From contig NC_063163.1 of assembly GCF_023159225.1 (NCBI RefSeq), positions 109,585,885 to 109,649,884 on the forward strand: DNA of 64,000 bases, in the 5' to 3' direction. Shown one piece after another: positions 22,076 to 35,612 of this stretch. The stretch's first letter is position 1, and every line of letters begins with the position of its first letter. Under the pieces are notes generated by a model. It was given only the letters and a program-made list of their open reading frames with translations. It was not told where the DNA came from and made no database searches. Position numbers and translations under genes: made by a program. The DNA is from Perognathus longimembris pacificus (taxonomy: Eukaryota > Chordata > Mammalia > Rodentia > Heteromyidae).

Positions 22076-24650
22076 CTCGGTAATAGCATGCAACTTTAAT
22101 CCAAATGGGAGATTATATGCAAAATGGCCTTGAAAGCATTGGAAGAAAGCCTATCCCTTTTAAGTATGAAAAGAAATAAAAACTCATGTGACTAAAATTA
22201 TTAGATCTCATCATAGTCCTCTACAGTTGGGGTAGATTTATGATGAGTGTTTTGAAATTCATGTCAAAAAATTCTCACATCTGTGGCATTTCCATGTCAA
22301 CATCTACTGATTGGTTTTTGTCATTCAAGTGGAATGTTTCTGGCTCCTGACATGCCAAGTCATTTTTATTGAAATACTACCATATGGGAGCATTATGCTA
22401 GAAAACTATGAATCTTCTTTAAATTATGTGTTTTAGCTGGTTCCTGTGATACTTTCCAGTGGGGTAGGGACACTATCATACTTTTGTCACGTGAGAGTTT
22501 AAGTGAAGGTTCCCCAGTTCATGGGCTGTAGTAATGGAGGAACTCGAGATTACTCCCAGTTGAGGAAGTGAAATTAGATTCTCTTACAGGGATGGGGCTG
22601 AGAACCTCTTTACTCTCAATCAATAACCTTTGCAATATAATAGTGGACTGGGCTATTTCTAGGTTGTGAAATACTCAACTTTCCTCTTGGTCTTTCTCAG
22701 ACATTATGCCTCAGAGAGTGGCAGAGTTTTCTTATTACAGTAGGTTGAAGTTCAACACCAGACCTGCAACATTAAATGGTTTCTACAGTCACTATCTTAG
22801 AGTAATGCTTCGCACCATTCAGTAGGTAAAAACGTCTTGACTCAGTATTCTGTGTTGCTTTCTAATACCTCAGTGCTGCAGTGAGAAAAATCCGGTACAG
22901 CTGAAAAAAGTAACATCTCTAATCCTTTCTAATGGCTTTTATTGTAAGTATAAAGACAGTGGTCTATAGTGTTTTACTGATAGAGTAAGTGTTGCTTAAG
23001 AGTTTTCTATTTTGCCAGCCTATTTCTTTCTTTATTTTTGTTTGAAACTAGCTTCAGGTGAGATGTGTATAGGCAGTCCTTTGTGCTTCCATAACCAGCT
23101 TCTCCTGTAAGCAAGTTTGTTACATAGAAGGCTTTAAAAGGTTATTCAACATGCCTTCATACTATACTCATTTAATATGAAGTGAATTTATGGCTAGTCA
23201 AATGACTTGATATTAACAGGAAGATCTTGTCAAACCTTACTATGTAAGTTGGCATCCTATTATGATAGTTGGTCTAATTGGTTTTCAAATGGGATTCTAT
23301 GGTAAAAAGATGAAATCGTCCGATCTCTACAGTAATGAATCATCCTCTGTTGTCTATTTTATTGAATGAATTGCCATAGCAGCCAAACTGAGTCATCTAG
23401 ACTCATCTTTACTGTTGTATTTTGTAGCTTCAGGAGAATTACTTACAGAAATTTGGTATACAGTTTTTTTCCGCCATTCTTTTTAAGAATATTTCCCTGG
23501 CAACAGTACCTTTATACTATAAATCTTAAAGCTAGAATGTGAGCAGAGATAAAAGATTTGATGTTATCTTTAAGACTTGATGACATACAGTAATACATAG
23601 GTACTCATGAAGTACTTACTGCATGGATATACATAGACTGGACAAAAATTTTGTGCTTGTAATCTACCCTGAAGATACCATGTAAACAATTTCTATAGCA
23701 TACTACCATTAGAAAGGAATTACAGTTCTATGGAGATTACAACCTAAATTTTCCTTGAAAGGTTAAAAAGCATATTACTAGGTATGATTTTCTTTATAAA
23801 TTTTTTCAAATTATCTATAAAGTTAAATGTGCATGGAATATATTTCCCTAATAATTCTTATTCATTATAGGTTGGAAAACCATTGAAAGAGATGAAAATT
23901 AAGAACAAAAGGAGGGGTTGTGTGCTAAGACCTGAGCTCAAAGTCATTCTGCCTCGAAGAGAACTATCTGGCCTAAGACCCTGGGATGAGTTAAAAGTTG
24001 AATTTTTTGTTTGTTTTTTATCCTTTCTTACCACTCCTAGACCTGTAGCCCAAAAGCTTACAGTAACTTTTTTTTTACATAAAAGTAGTAAAAGAGGTGG
24101 TGAGTCAACTTTGTTTAGGTTTGACATATGCTTGATAGTTCCATAAGTCTACTTTGTTTTCAAGGGATAGTTTTCAATTTAGTCAGAGAAAATGCACTAA
24201 TTCATTACAATGGCTTGAACATTGTCTTATACTTTCTTTTTTTTAAAGGAAAATTAAACTCTCTTTATTAGTTATCGAAGATATATGTAGTATGTCTGAA
24301 GATATCAGAGACTTACACTAATGGAAGGACGAAATGAATACATTTTCTCCATTTTTCCACAATGTATAATTTAAATGCCTAGACATTTTAAATATAAAAC
24401 AAACAAGAAGAACTTTCAAAAATAATTTAAACATGTATTGATGGTACAAAGAGTTTCCATTGTTTTATTTCCATATTATGTGGAATGATTCCTGATCAAA
24501 TTCACCTCTTAATCTTTTTCCATAATTTTCAAACAATTCCAACAGGATTCATTGTTCTATTTTCATGCATGAATGTACAGTAGATTTTCCTTTTCCACTG
24601 TATTTTTCCTAGATTTTACTTGACAGTTGAAGAGCTCTCAGAAGTATGTA
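22076..24650. other. Intergenic AT-rich DNA, nothing recognised
   Basis: No open frame above about 90 codons and no clear repeat. Confidence 0.5.
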
Positions 24651-24893
24651 TGACGGCCAGTGTCTCATATCTGTAATCCTAGCTACTCATGAGACTGAGA
24701 TCAGGGGATCATGGTTCATATCCAACCCAAGAAACAATGTTGGTGAGATTCTTATCTCCAAATAACCACCAAAAGTCAGAAGTGAAACTGTGACTCATTT
24801 CTTAGAACACTAGCTTTGAGTACAAAACCTGAGGGTTAGTATACAGATCCTGAATTCAAACCCACAGACCTGCAAACACACATACATACACAC
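24651..24893 (+). repeat. Composite SINE (B1-like plus Geo-like), diverged
   Basis: 'tctgtaatcctagctactca', 'gagatcaggggatcatggtt', 'cttatctccaaataaccacc' and 'tcctgaattcaaaccc' in order, ending in a CA-rich tail. Confidence 0.7.
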
Positions 24894-25184
24894 AGTATGA
24901 AATTAAGAATGTATGTAAATTACTATTTAAAACAATTCTATTACAAATATAGAAGGATACATGCATGTGAAGGGTCCTGGGTTTCTTTTCTGGGCATCCC
25001 CAGGAGTCTTATACTTTCTTAGGTTAGGGAAATACATTTTGTGGAAGTGGATTACTTATTGGTCTAGCTACCTAGCATATATGAATGAGTTAATATTGGC
25101 CCTTATTTTCATATGTCTAAGCATATTACTTGTTACTCATGGAATGTTATTGTGGACATCAGCTTTATGTATAACTTCTGTATT

Positions 25185-25370
25185 ATCTGGTCAATAGTTT
25201 CTTTTATTTGATCTATATATCTGTGGTGCACGTGTCCATACCATGTTCTACTTAGTTGCGTAGATTTCTAAGAATTGACAGGACCTTGTTTAACTTTGAC
25301 TCCAATATAGTTCCATCTTCTCAATAATGTCTTTCCTCTTCGCGTATTTTTGGATATTTCTGCTCAAATC
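25185..25370 (-). repeat. L1 ORF2 fragment, decayed
   Basis: 'tatctggtcaatagtttctt', 'gatctatatatctgtggtgc' and 'gtccataccatgttctactt' resemble reverse-strand L1 3' sequence. Possibly part of the same old insertion as 21550. Confidence 0.5.
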
Positions 25371-26567
25371 AAACCAACAGAATTATCAGGAAGTAATATA
25401 AACACCCTGACATGTTGAATGGAAGGAATATGACACAAGAGCTGATTATACTAATAGTGTTTGGAATCACTTTCCAGCAGTCACATGGGTGCCCTTTCAT
25501 TCTTTGAGACCTACAGCTGACCTACGCACCTCTAGAATTGGGAAGGTTCTGTTAAAACTGATGATAGCTCATTTGCTGATAAATCTTACAATATGTGAAG
25601 GACATGACTATATGAACAGAATTAAATTATGTATCATTGAAAAGCAGTTTATATAATCACAGAAATATGTTGTTCCTCTTATTGTGTAGGAGGAGAAATA
25701 AAGTGTAGCTCTTTAAGGTATTAATTAGTATATCAAGTTTAGGGCCACGAGACACTCCAGAAGCAGCTGATTTTTTTTAAGTCTTTTGTCTTTGTTCAGT
25801 TCATCCTACAAATAGTAAATTACTCATAGTACACATTTATCATATGCTAGCAGTCTGCCCAGAATAACCTAGTTAGAGCGAAGTGGGCAGAAAAGGTAGG
25901 TCAAGAGCACATCCAGGGAAATATTAGGAAAATAACATGTGCTTTTATGCAGGTTTTTAAACATTTTATGCTAATGCCGGACTCTCGTTTTCCACGTTTA
26001 TTAGCATCAGTTAGTTTCCTGGAGAGATTTCATTCTGACAGGTTCACATTGGAACCTTGGTCACTTCCAGGCTCTCCATTACTCTATCATTCTCAGGCAT
26101 CCCCTATTCCCAAACTAATCTCAACGATCTTCATTGTTCCAGCTTCACATACACATAAGGTGCTCTGACCGTATTGAACATTTAACAGCTAAAGTCACTT
26201 TTGCATCTCTCATCGGTATCAGTTTGGTTAATTTGAAAAAATATTTTAGAAGTGTACTTGCTTTAAAAGCCAAAAGAATAATGTTTATTAAAAAAAAAAA
26301 AACTACAGAACAAAAGCTGCACCAATGGATTCTTTTGAAGAAGATTTCTATTCTAATTTTTGGCAGGATCTTTTAGCCAAAAAAACAAAAAAAGTCCCAT
26401 GTTTAGCTCTTTGTAGGTATTGTGCTTTAGTTTCTTTATTTGCTATTATAACTAGTTTCCTGTAAGTAAACAGAAAATTACCATCATGTCAGGAGATAAG
26501 AAAAGACAAAAATCTTCTTAAAAATATTATTCTGTGTAGACTAAACTTTCTTTTTTAATATTTAATT
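25371..26567. other. Intergenic DNA, nothing recognised
   Basis: Two overlapping open frames (25947-26376) end in an A-run. Neither shows domain features. Confidence 0.45.
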
Positions 26568-26705
26568 TGGTGGTGCTATGGTTTGAAAGCAGGGCCTCAT
26601 ACTTGCTATGTAAGTGATTTTTCACCCACTATTCATTCTTTTTGCCAGTTAAGAGTCCAATGAGCTCTTCTTCCCAGGCTAGTCTTGATTGCAGTTCTAC
26701 AGACT
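26568..26705 (-). repeat. Old composite SINE fragment, minus
   Basis: 'ttgaaagcagggcctcatac' and 'cccaggctagtcttgattgc' match the reverse of the composite SINE ends. Confidence 0.45.
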
Positions 26706-26794
26706 CCATTAGTATTTATCTATAAACTGTTTCAAACATATTGCTTAAGGGTTCTTTTTTAATGGGGAACACAATCCTATGAGCTTGTGAACAT

Positions 26795-26905
26795 CTATAT
26801 ATTTATTTTAGAAATGAGAAAATTAATTCAAGGAGCAAAGCCAAGTATGTTTATAAATGTCACCTAGCTACCAATTGCTAGAGTGCTTGAGTAAGAATTG
26901 GAATT
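26795..26905 (+). repeat. MIR-like relic
   Basis: 'tttagaaatgagaaaattaa', 'tcacctagctacca' and 'agaattggaattcgg' follow the order of MIR 3' sequence. Confidence 0.45.
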
Positions 26906-28964
26906 CGGAACCGAAGTCTAAGTCTAAATCGCTCAAAAAGTTTGTGCCTTCTTAGTTATATTTCCTTACAAATGCGTGATTGACCTAAAAGCTGAGATGT
27001 CACCTGTTTCTTAGCAGATATTCTATTAAGATAATTCGTGGCTTTTTACAAAGATAGGAGTAAAATAAGATTAATGGAAATTCCCCTGAATGTCTTGGCT
27101 TTGAGCCAACCCATGTTTCAGAACGAATGTGAATGATTCAGCGTTTGCCTTATAACTGAGATCCAGAAATAGCTTGAGTCTTACAAAGAGCTAAAGAAGT
27201 TTATTCTCCAGTAGACAATAGGCAATATTTAAAATCCAGCAAGCCTTGCGGAAATGGGAAATTACGCAAAATTGTAACCTATTTTAAAATAGGAGATAAA
27301 ATTAGAGATTATATTTGTTTATTTATTATCACTCAGTGATCTATCTAAAGCTCTTCACAGATTCACTATCTTATAATTTATTTTTCATGTTGCAATGAAA
27401 AAGTCTTTTTTCTAGCAAAACAATAGCCTCCCATAATATGGGGAAATTATGTTGACTACATGGTAGCGTCATTGGGGAGTTAGCTCTTATAGATAACACA
27501 AGTTTTTACAATTCTTGAGCAACGACAGCTGAGTTCAGCTAACATGAAACTTGTCAGAATCCTGGACTCGTAGTAATTATTGAGTATGCTCTCTTGGGGA
27601 TTATCTGACACTGCAACATCGTCAGTGATGGTTTACTGACTATTCTGGACTGAAAGAGAATGGGTAGGACAACAGGTTGTTATGCTACTAGTTGGCTTTG
27701 AAATTGCTCCTCAAGGCTTGCTTTTGAGGAGACTTAATCTGATGTTATTGTACAGAAGGTAACAGTAAGTATATCCAAAGAGGATTTAGAAGTCAGAACA
27801 TTTATACTTAGGATGAGAGAGATTAGTAAATTTAATAGACTTAGGAGCTGATCAAATACATAGAAAGGAATAGCTAAGGAAAAAGAATCAAAGACACCAG
27901 GAAAGCCTTCCTTAGCAAAGCCTTATGAACTTTTGTTGACATATCAGTTAGGAACGAGAGGGTAGTAAAAACCAAAACCTGAATTCTAGGAGCAGAAAAA
28001 GCAATAATGAATGAAAAAATTCTGTCTTTCTTGGATCTACAATTTGTTACCATTTTAGGAAATGTTGGATTTCATCTATATATCACTTGAGCTAAATTGC
28101 AAAGGCTTAAGGGCTATACTGAAGACAGCTAACAATTTAACAAAAATTTAGGATGTGAATGAGGAGTATTTGAAAATATTGTATATTGTTAGCGCTTCAG
28201 TAAGTTCAGAAAATTGTTTTCATTTAATAGCAACACAAGAAATACTGTTTTTATTCATCAGTGTTCTTATTCCATATTTCAGAATGAGAACATTGCCATC
28301 TTATATTTATCACTAAAGCCTCTCTTATGATCCACTACATTGTTACATTATTTATTTAATTATTAAAATGCACACTATAAAAACAACTTCTGAAGTCAGA
28401 AAAGACAGCTCTGATATTTACATAATTTTCAAACATACTAAATCATTCAAATAGATTCCATAATGCACTTTATACGACATTCAGTTTAATACATTTTGTA
28501 GGCAGAATTTCTTCAGATTTTTACATTTGTTTTTTCTATCACAAGCTAATTACTCTTCTTTATATTTTTAAACTAGGGAATGAATACTGAGACTTAGATT
28601 GCCAAACACATGCCTGGGATATCACATACTGCCTTCTCTGCTCATAACAGATTAAATAGACTAAAGAATAGCAGCACATGTAAGGCACTCAATAAATGCT
28701 TATACATGTGGAAATGGCTATGTATAAATGTGTCAATGAGGGGTGAAGTATTTTAATTCATAATGTTCTCACTTCACTTTGATGAGCATTATCAAATAAT
28801 TCATTATTGCTTAATTCCTCGTGCCATCATTTCTCCTGATTCTGTAGCTCTAACATTCACATAATTTGTCTTTCATAAAAGTTTCTCTACATGCCTCATG
28901 TATTTCTTCAAACAAGATGTTTCATTCTTTTTATTTATTTTAGTCTCTGTAAATTCATTTTTTC
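26906..28964. other. Intergenic AT-rich DNA
   Basis: No gene or clear young repeat. An L2/MIR-like 3' end is seen near 28660. Confidence 0.5.
28660..28712 (+). repeat. L2/MIR-type 3' end relic
   Basis: 'gtaaggcactcaataaatgc' is the familiar 3' terminal motif of L2/MIR3. Confidence 0.45.
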
Positions 28965-28977
28965 ATTGATTTCTTTT

Positions 28978-29187
28978 TTTTTTTTTTTTTTTTTGGCCAG
29001 TCCTGGGGCTTGGACTCAGGGCCTGAGCACCATCCCTGGCTTCTTCCCACTCAAGGCTAGCACTCTGCCACCTGAGCCACAGCGCCGCTTCTGGCCACTT
29101 TCCATATATGTGGTGCTGGGGAATCGAACCGAGAGCTTCATGTGTAGGAGGCAAGCGCTCTTGCCACTAGGCCATATTCCCAGCCCT
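28978..29187 (-). repeat. Full-length IDL-Geo-type SINE, minus
   Basis: A poly(T) start, both halves and the complete ID-like head ending in 'cccagccc' are present. A 13-bp target duplication attgatttctttt flanks it at 28965-28977 and 29188-29200. Confidence 0.92.
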
Positions 29188-29529
29188 ATTGATTTCTTTT
29201 GTACATACATACCAACACATTCTTAACTCTTTTCCATCTTTATAAAATTGTCTTTTTGTATATAATTCTTTCTCTTCTCTCTAGCTGCAATAACCTCAAA
29301 GTCTACAGGAAAATAACAAAGAAAACTAGAAATACAAGTGGAGGAGTATAATTAAAAAAGAAAATTGTGACTGAGACACAAGTAGGAAGAGGTAGAAACA
29401 CACTGAGTGCATCAGAGAAAAAGAAGATTATAAGAGCAACCTACTACGTGTTTTAGAGTGAAATTTTCTTGAGTGATCAGAGATTTCTCCATGACTTCTC
29501 TCATGGAAGGAGGTTGTCATAGGACTCTT
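29188..29529. other. Intergenic DNA, nothing recognised
   Basis: Short AT-rich interval between a SINE and an LTR-like relic. Confidence 0.45.
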
Positions 29530-29985
29530 AGTTGCCAGACACCAACAAGCAGAGACTATTATCCTCCTGACTTTCACTGAGGCTTCAGTGTTAACAAGTG
29601 GTGGCCACTCACAAGCTGAGTCCAGGTCTTAAGCATCTGACCCTTTGAATATGACCTTACTTGAAAATCAAATGTGTTTTCAGGTGTAATTACATTGAAG
29701 ATTTTAAGAAGAAATCATTCTGGATTTTACAAGTAGGCTGTAAGTGTAGGAGGATGAGGAGATGCTAGGGACTGCACTTGAAAAGGCCATGTGAAGATGG
29801 TAGCCAAGAGTAGAGTTAGGCAGTAAGAAGTTAAGGAATAAGTGGAGTCAAAAGACCCTACAAGAGGCAAGGAAGAGTTTTACCTTCCAGCTTTCAGAGG
29901 GAGGTTGAAGTTTGGATTACTTTGCCTTGAGAACTGTGATGAAATAAACTTTTCATGTTTTAAGCCATCAACTAGTCACTGCATA
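29530..29985 (+). repeat. Ancient LTR-type relic (MaLR/ERVL-like)
   Basis: Motifs in order: 'atatgaccttacttgaaaat', 'aggtgtaattacattgaaga', 'tcattctggatttta', 'aaggccatgtgaagatgg', 'gagaactgtgatgaaataaa' and 'ttttaagccatc'. This pattern is typical of old mammalian LTRs; subfamily unassigned. Confidence 0.5.
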
Positions 29986-30149
29986 TTTTTAAAATAACTC
30001 TAGGAAATGAACATTCTGCTTCCTTAATGTTCAGTTATACAGTGAAAACCATACAAACAAATAATGATCATAGCAAAGCTTTTACTCCTATCTCACCCTC
30101 CTTTCTATTAGAAGGATTCCTAATTTGGGGAAGTTTTATTTTCTTACAT

Positions 30150-30217
30150 ACACACCCACACCCACCCACCCCCCCACACACATACACACGCACACGTAGA
30201 CAGAGAGAGAGAGAAAG
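30150..30217 (+). repeat. (CA)n / (GA)n microsatellite
   Basis: Cytosine-adenine run with CCCACC variants passing into a short GA run. Confidence 0.9.
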
Positions 30218-30229
30218 AGATAGAGGAAA

Positions 30230-31455
30230 TAAAAGTCCCACAACAGTCAAAGAGAAAGCAGATTGAGAATTTTTCTATAATTTAAAATGTTGATATTTCC
30301 ATATCACATTTGAACTCAGTCCATATGTGCCAATAAATGAGATGATAAACAATGCTTGAATTTCTTTTTATATCATCATCTACATTTATACAAGTTGAGG
30401 TGATATGTTTGTTATGAGTCTGACAGAATATAAATTCAAATTATATTTTAATTGAATAAAATTGGAGGTTGGTTTTCCCTTTGATGCTATATGTATGTTT
30501 GTTCCAAAATCAATCTGGCTACAGCTAGAAACAATTAAGAATACGAAGGCAGAATTAAAACCCTAGGAAATTGTTTTTATCACTAATAGATTGGATCACT
30601 ATTAAATTGTGAATTGGTCACAGGAGAATACTTATCTTGGTAAGTCATGCAAATTACTGAAATTGCTTTAGTTTGGGAAATAGACCTCATTATTCTTAAA
30701 TTTCACCTTACAATTTTCCCAAGTAGCCAAATACTGTTGTTTATAGTAAGATGAAATTCTTTCTACCATCTATTTCAATTTTAAGAAACACAGTGATATT
30801 AACATTCGCATACTACTTTGATCATAATCTCCAAACCAATGTATAAAAGGAAAGCAAATGGTCTCACATTTCTTTATCATGAAATCATGCAAAGACAAAT
30901 TCTTAGAGAACAGAACTGAATTAATGCGCTTCCTGTCATATTTCTTGGGCCTAAATACCTTTCTTTCTGTTCTTCAGGGAAAAGAAAAGCCTGAATTCAC
31001 TACTGATATCCCAAACTACCTACCTGCTGATAACTTCACAGTAGGCTTTTTTACTGACAACTGACAGATAATGGTCTCTGGTCTTTCCAGGAAAGACTTT
31101 GATGCATCATTTAGCACAATTTCTTCATTTAATTAATAGAGAAGCTAAGGAGTTTGAGGGTTGAGTTAACATTTCAGGATTCAAGTTGTAAAATCAAAAC
31201 CACCACATCTTAATTAGCATGAAGATATAATTTTATTATGAGTTACAGCATCATAGTATTTTCTGTTTTCAACTGGAATACTCTACTTGCAAATATGCTT
31301 GAGAGACAGATTTTATTTTATTTTTTTAATCTTACAAACACAATTTATTGGCCAGGTTTCACCTATGAAATATGTTTTTTTGACGAGAGACAGATTTTAG
31401 AGAGGAAAAAATGGCCCCAAACACAAGAGTTTTTGATATCCTGGGACTCAACAAA
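30230..31455. other. Intergenic AT-rich DNA, nothing recognised
   Basis: No supported feature. Confidence 0.5.
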
Positions 31456-31482
31456 ATAATAATAATAATAATAATAATAATT
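31456..31482 (+). repeat. (AAT)n microsatellite
   Basis: Nine uninterrupted aat triplets, followed shortly by a ttaa/ttaat-rich palindromic stretch. Confidence 0.95.
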
Positions 31483-31567
31483 TTAAAGCAACTGAGAAAA
31501 AACAGATAATTAATTAAATTAATTAATTGAATGCAATAATTGTTATTGTTTTCCTGCCATCATTTTT

Positions 31568-31770
31568 TTTTTTTTTTTGCCAGTCCTGGGGCTTGGACTC
31601 AGGGCCTGAGCACTGTCCCTGGCTTCTTTTTGCTCAAGGCTAGCACTCTGCCACTTGAGCCACAGTGCCACTTCTGGCCATTTTCTGTATATGTGGTGCT
31701 GGGGAATCGAACCCAGGGCCTCATGTATATGAGGCAGGAACTCTTGCCACTAGGCCATATCCCCAGCCCA
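31568..31770 (-). repeat. Full-length IDL-Geo-type SINE, minus
   Basis: Complete dimer in reverse with poly(T). A perfect 16-bp target duplication tcctgccatcattttt lies at 31552-31567 and 31771-31786. Confidence 0.93.
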
Positions 31771-31786
31771 TCCTGCCATCATTTTT

Positions 31787-33994
31787 GATTCTGTAAATTA
31801 GTATATGAATGAGATTGTTCCTTCCCTTGAAAATTGAAAGCATCATACCAGAAAATGGTGAAAATTTTTGTAAACAGATAGTAAAAGAGAATGCTATAAC
31901 AGAAAAAGGAAAGGCCAATCATTCTACTCTGTAGTAGAGAAGAGAGTCTAGACCTGCAGGCCATATTTCTTCCAGATGAATAATTGCAAGTTACCTAAGA
32001 CAAGTAAAGAAGGAGGCCATCCCTAAAAAAGAAAATAGCATAAAAACAAACACATTGAAGCAGAAAACCATATCAGGTGTACAGAAAGCTAAAAGAAATT
32101 TTAGCCATTGAGTGAAGTCAGGGACATAGGATGGGTGAAGAGAGCTTGCAGAGACAGTGACTAGTAAGGGATGATTCCTGTATGTTTCTTTAGGAGGTGT
32201 GGCCTGTTAATTAATGTAAGTATGGGGCACTCATATTTATGGCGGTAATAAAATTGTCAAATTTATGTTTTATTTAGTTTATTCTGAAAGTATAACTCAC
32301 ATAGTTATGAAGTGACATTGGAAAATAAACCTAAAACTAGGGAAAAAGAAATAGGATTTATTCGGGCAAAGGTAAAAAGACGTAAGGCAGAGATTGTTTC
32401 AAATAATATAGTGGATGAGAGAAAGGAACATTCCTGAATAAGTTAAAGAGTGAGAGAATAGAGAAAGTGATGGCCCATAAGAAGCTCCTTCTGTACCACA
32501 GGGTGCAGGAGGGGTGGGATCTTTGTTAACGCAAACTTGAGGGGTTCCTGGGACTTTCAAATTAATATGGGTCCATTGCATTAATCATTGAGTCCGTCTT
32601 CCACTTGTGTGAAATACATAACTAAAATGAGCCTCGTGTGAAAATACTCATAGTAATACCCGCACCAAATAGAAGAATCTCTGTTTTATGGTGTCTAGAC
32701 TTCAAGACCAACAAATGGACATTTGTACAGACACTTAGATTCTCTGCTATAGAGATTAGCAGTGAGGATTAATAGTCTTGGAGGTGTGTAACTACTGCCA
32801 TGCACTTGAAACTCACCAGAGAAAAAGCACCAGAGATTGTGGTAACATGGTCCTACAAATTATATCATCTTTTAAAGAATGAATTATAAAATAAAAGCCC
32901 CTTGAGGACCAGTAGTAAAAGAAAGTAGTGAGCGCTGGAAGTCAGCTGACTTTCCTGTTAGGCATGTGGCTGGGTATCATATCATATTACAGGGACCTAC
33001 TGCATGAGATCCACCCAGCACTAGAGATCAGGGACAACTTGAGGCTTCTGGATTGGTGCAGAGAACTTAAGCTGAATCAACCTGTACTGGAATGTTCCAG
33101 TAGGATAGCCTCTGCAAGATTTCAGTGAAGCTTTGGGAAGAGGCTTAAGCCATGGTACTGTAGGACAGTGGGTGTCAAGGCACCATTCAGCTGTACATGA
33201 ATGACAAAGCCGGCACTCTAGACATTCTCTGACAGTCTTCATATATTCAGAATGTTCAGTCCCATTCTTCGGTGCTTTTTATCATTGAAAATATATGGTA
33301 AACCAATTATGGGACTATCTTAAAAATTACAAAGGTTGAGGCTCCTAACATCAAAATCACAAGTGACCCTTATGGATTTGCCCATTATTGTCATTTCTGT
33401 AGATATTAGCATTTCCTTTATCCATATTTGCATTTACATATGCTCACAACATATTCATTTGTGTTCTGTGCAATTATAAACAATTACTTCATGACAGACC
33501 TCTTAAATAATTGAACAAGTCTCACTCCAGAGAGTAAAATCCAGCCTGTTCACACTGTCTCCCACAGGCCACCGGGAGGCTCATGACAAAGGAAAACAGA
33601 TCCGCTGGAGATGTGATTCAGGAGTCTAATTGACAGTCCATTTCTGCCTCTGTAAATTGAGATTTGTCTGGGCAGTTTGCCATATTTTTTATTCAGTCTT
33701 CTGCCTTTGTATTTGGTTCTGATTTTCCATTTCTATCATTCAATGATAGTGATTATGTTACAGCTCAGCAAAAAAAAAAAAACTTTGCATATGTTTCATT
33801 GTTTCCTGAAATGAATATATTATTTTTCTCTAGGGAAAACCTATAAGAACTATTTAAGTAGTATCACTTAATAATAACTTGGGATCCAAAAGTGCTATGT
33901 TGAACGCATGACTACATTTTAAAAGTCTCTATAATATTATCTTTTGACAACCATAAATAAGTCAGTCATAAAATTCAATGCATATTTTACAAAA
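31787..33994. other. Intergenic DNA, nothing recognised
   Basis: Only short open frames (up to 73 codons) and AT-rich DNA. Confidence 0.5.
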
Positions 33995-34142
33995 TTAAGC
34001 AAATTGAAGGAAGGGGTGGGGTTGGAGAGATGGGAGAGAATGATGAAAGGGGTACCACTGACCAAGATTCATTGTATTCATACACTACTTTGTTGAACAA
34101 CAATTCTTTTGTATGTCTACTTAAAGATAAAAATTAAAAATT
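33995..34142 (+). repeat. Diverged L1-like 3' end
   Basis: 'aggaaggggtggggttggag', 'gaccaagattcattgtattc', 'ttcttttgtatgtctactta' and an A-rich end match the L1 3' UTR layout seen elsewhere in the window. Confidence 0.5.
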
Positions 34143-35499
34143 ACAGTCATATTTAATCATTCAGTAAATATTCCATTCAAGTATTTATTCAACATAAAAA
34201 CTTAATAAATGTCTAAATTTTACCATGAGGAAAATATTAACTAAAGTTTTATGTTAGGAGTTAAGAGTTTCCAATTAATACATGGAAAAATAGATTTTGA
34301 CCACTCACTAAAGGACAGATTAGGGATGAGAAAAGATGAGTAAGAGTGTGACTATGTTAGTGGTTGACTGAAAGCTTGTGAGATGAAGCTAAGATAACTT
34401 AAATAAGGAGCCAAAGATAGTATCCCAGAGCAAACAGTGCCCGAGATGTGTTCAAAAGCTGAATGAGAAAACCAGTAAGTGGAAGGTGGATGGAAGAGCA
34501 TTGCAAGCTGAAATGAAATGCAGTGTACCCAAGCTGAGTGCAGCCCTTTGCTGTGCCACAAGTATTCATAACGTTGACACATCAATGTGATGGTGAGACT
34601 AGAGAGGAAATTTATGGGCCAAAGAGAGTGGGTTGTTCACAATGGATAAAGCTAAATCTCCTACTTCAGACAAGTGCCCTGCAGATAGGTCTGCTTCTGA
34701 GACATCCTCATTAGTCAGACTCACAGAAGTGGAGTGTAAACCTCAAGTTTAATTAATTGCCTAATTTATAATGAAAAATTGTTCTCACTTTGGCCTCACT
34801 GATGATGCAAGTATGAAAATCATAATCCTTTCTCATGTTTTGTAAATCACTTCTCTTCAGTTGGCTAATCTGGCACTTTTTCAAACAAGTGTGTTGGCAC
34901 CCCTGTTCAGTAACGTCTTTGCAGCCATTTTCCCAACATGTGCTCCCTTCCTATCTCTGTGTTACACTGGGATTCTCATAATACTTTCCACATTTTCATT
35001 ACTGAATAGCTGTTAGGGTGATCTGTGATCACTGATCTTTGATGTTGTATTTGTTCTGGGCCCCACAGTTTTTGAAAATGTAAAACAGAAAACTTAATGA
35101 ATAAATGTTGTATGAGTTCTGACTGCTTTCCCTCAATGAATGAATGTTATATGAGTTCTGGCTGCTTCTCTTTTCCTTTCCTTTTTCTTGGGCTTCCCTG
35201 AGACAAAATTATACTGAAATTAGGTCCATTATGGCCCTATAGAGATCATAACTATCATCTTATCTAGTGACTATATCTCTTTGTTTTATAGATGATGAGA
35301 GACATGAGGTCTGAAGTTGTGTTGCCCAAGGTGGGTCATTAAGTAGAATTATTGTTATTAACTGAGCTTAGAAACAAGGATTTCTGCCTTGAGTTGATTT
35401 ATGGCACTGGTTAGGTTCCACTCCTTTCTTCTCATTGAACAAGTTCAGCAGTGTGAGAACATGTTAAAGATTATGTCCTTTTTAATTAGTGGTGTATAT
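34143..35499. other. Intergenic DNA with a short tandem duplication
   Basis: Mostly anonymous. A two-copy 39-bp duplication lies at 35096-35173. Confidence 0.5.
35096..35173 (+). repeat. Two-copy tandem duplication (39-bp unit)
   Basis: Each copy runs from 'aatgaat' through 'atgagttctg' to 'ctgctt'. The copies differ at four or five positions. Confidence 0.85.
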
Positions 35500-35612
35500 T
35501 TTCTTTGAGGCAGGATCTAGCTACAAAATCCAGGCTGGCTTTGAACTCTTCATTCACTGGGCTCAACCTCTCATTTTTCTGGATCACAGGCATGTGTCAG
35601 CATACCTAATCT
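35500..35612 (-). repeat. B1-like SINE, minus
   Basis: 'ttgaggcaggatctagctac', 'ccaggctggctttgaactc' and 'ggatcacaggcatgtg' are reverse-strand B1 landmarks. Confidence 0.75.

Noticed and set aside
28891..29226. 111-codon open frame.
   Set aside because: Lies almost entirely in a reverse-oriented IDL-Geo SINE; similar frames recur in the other copies (31540, 44400).
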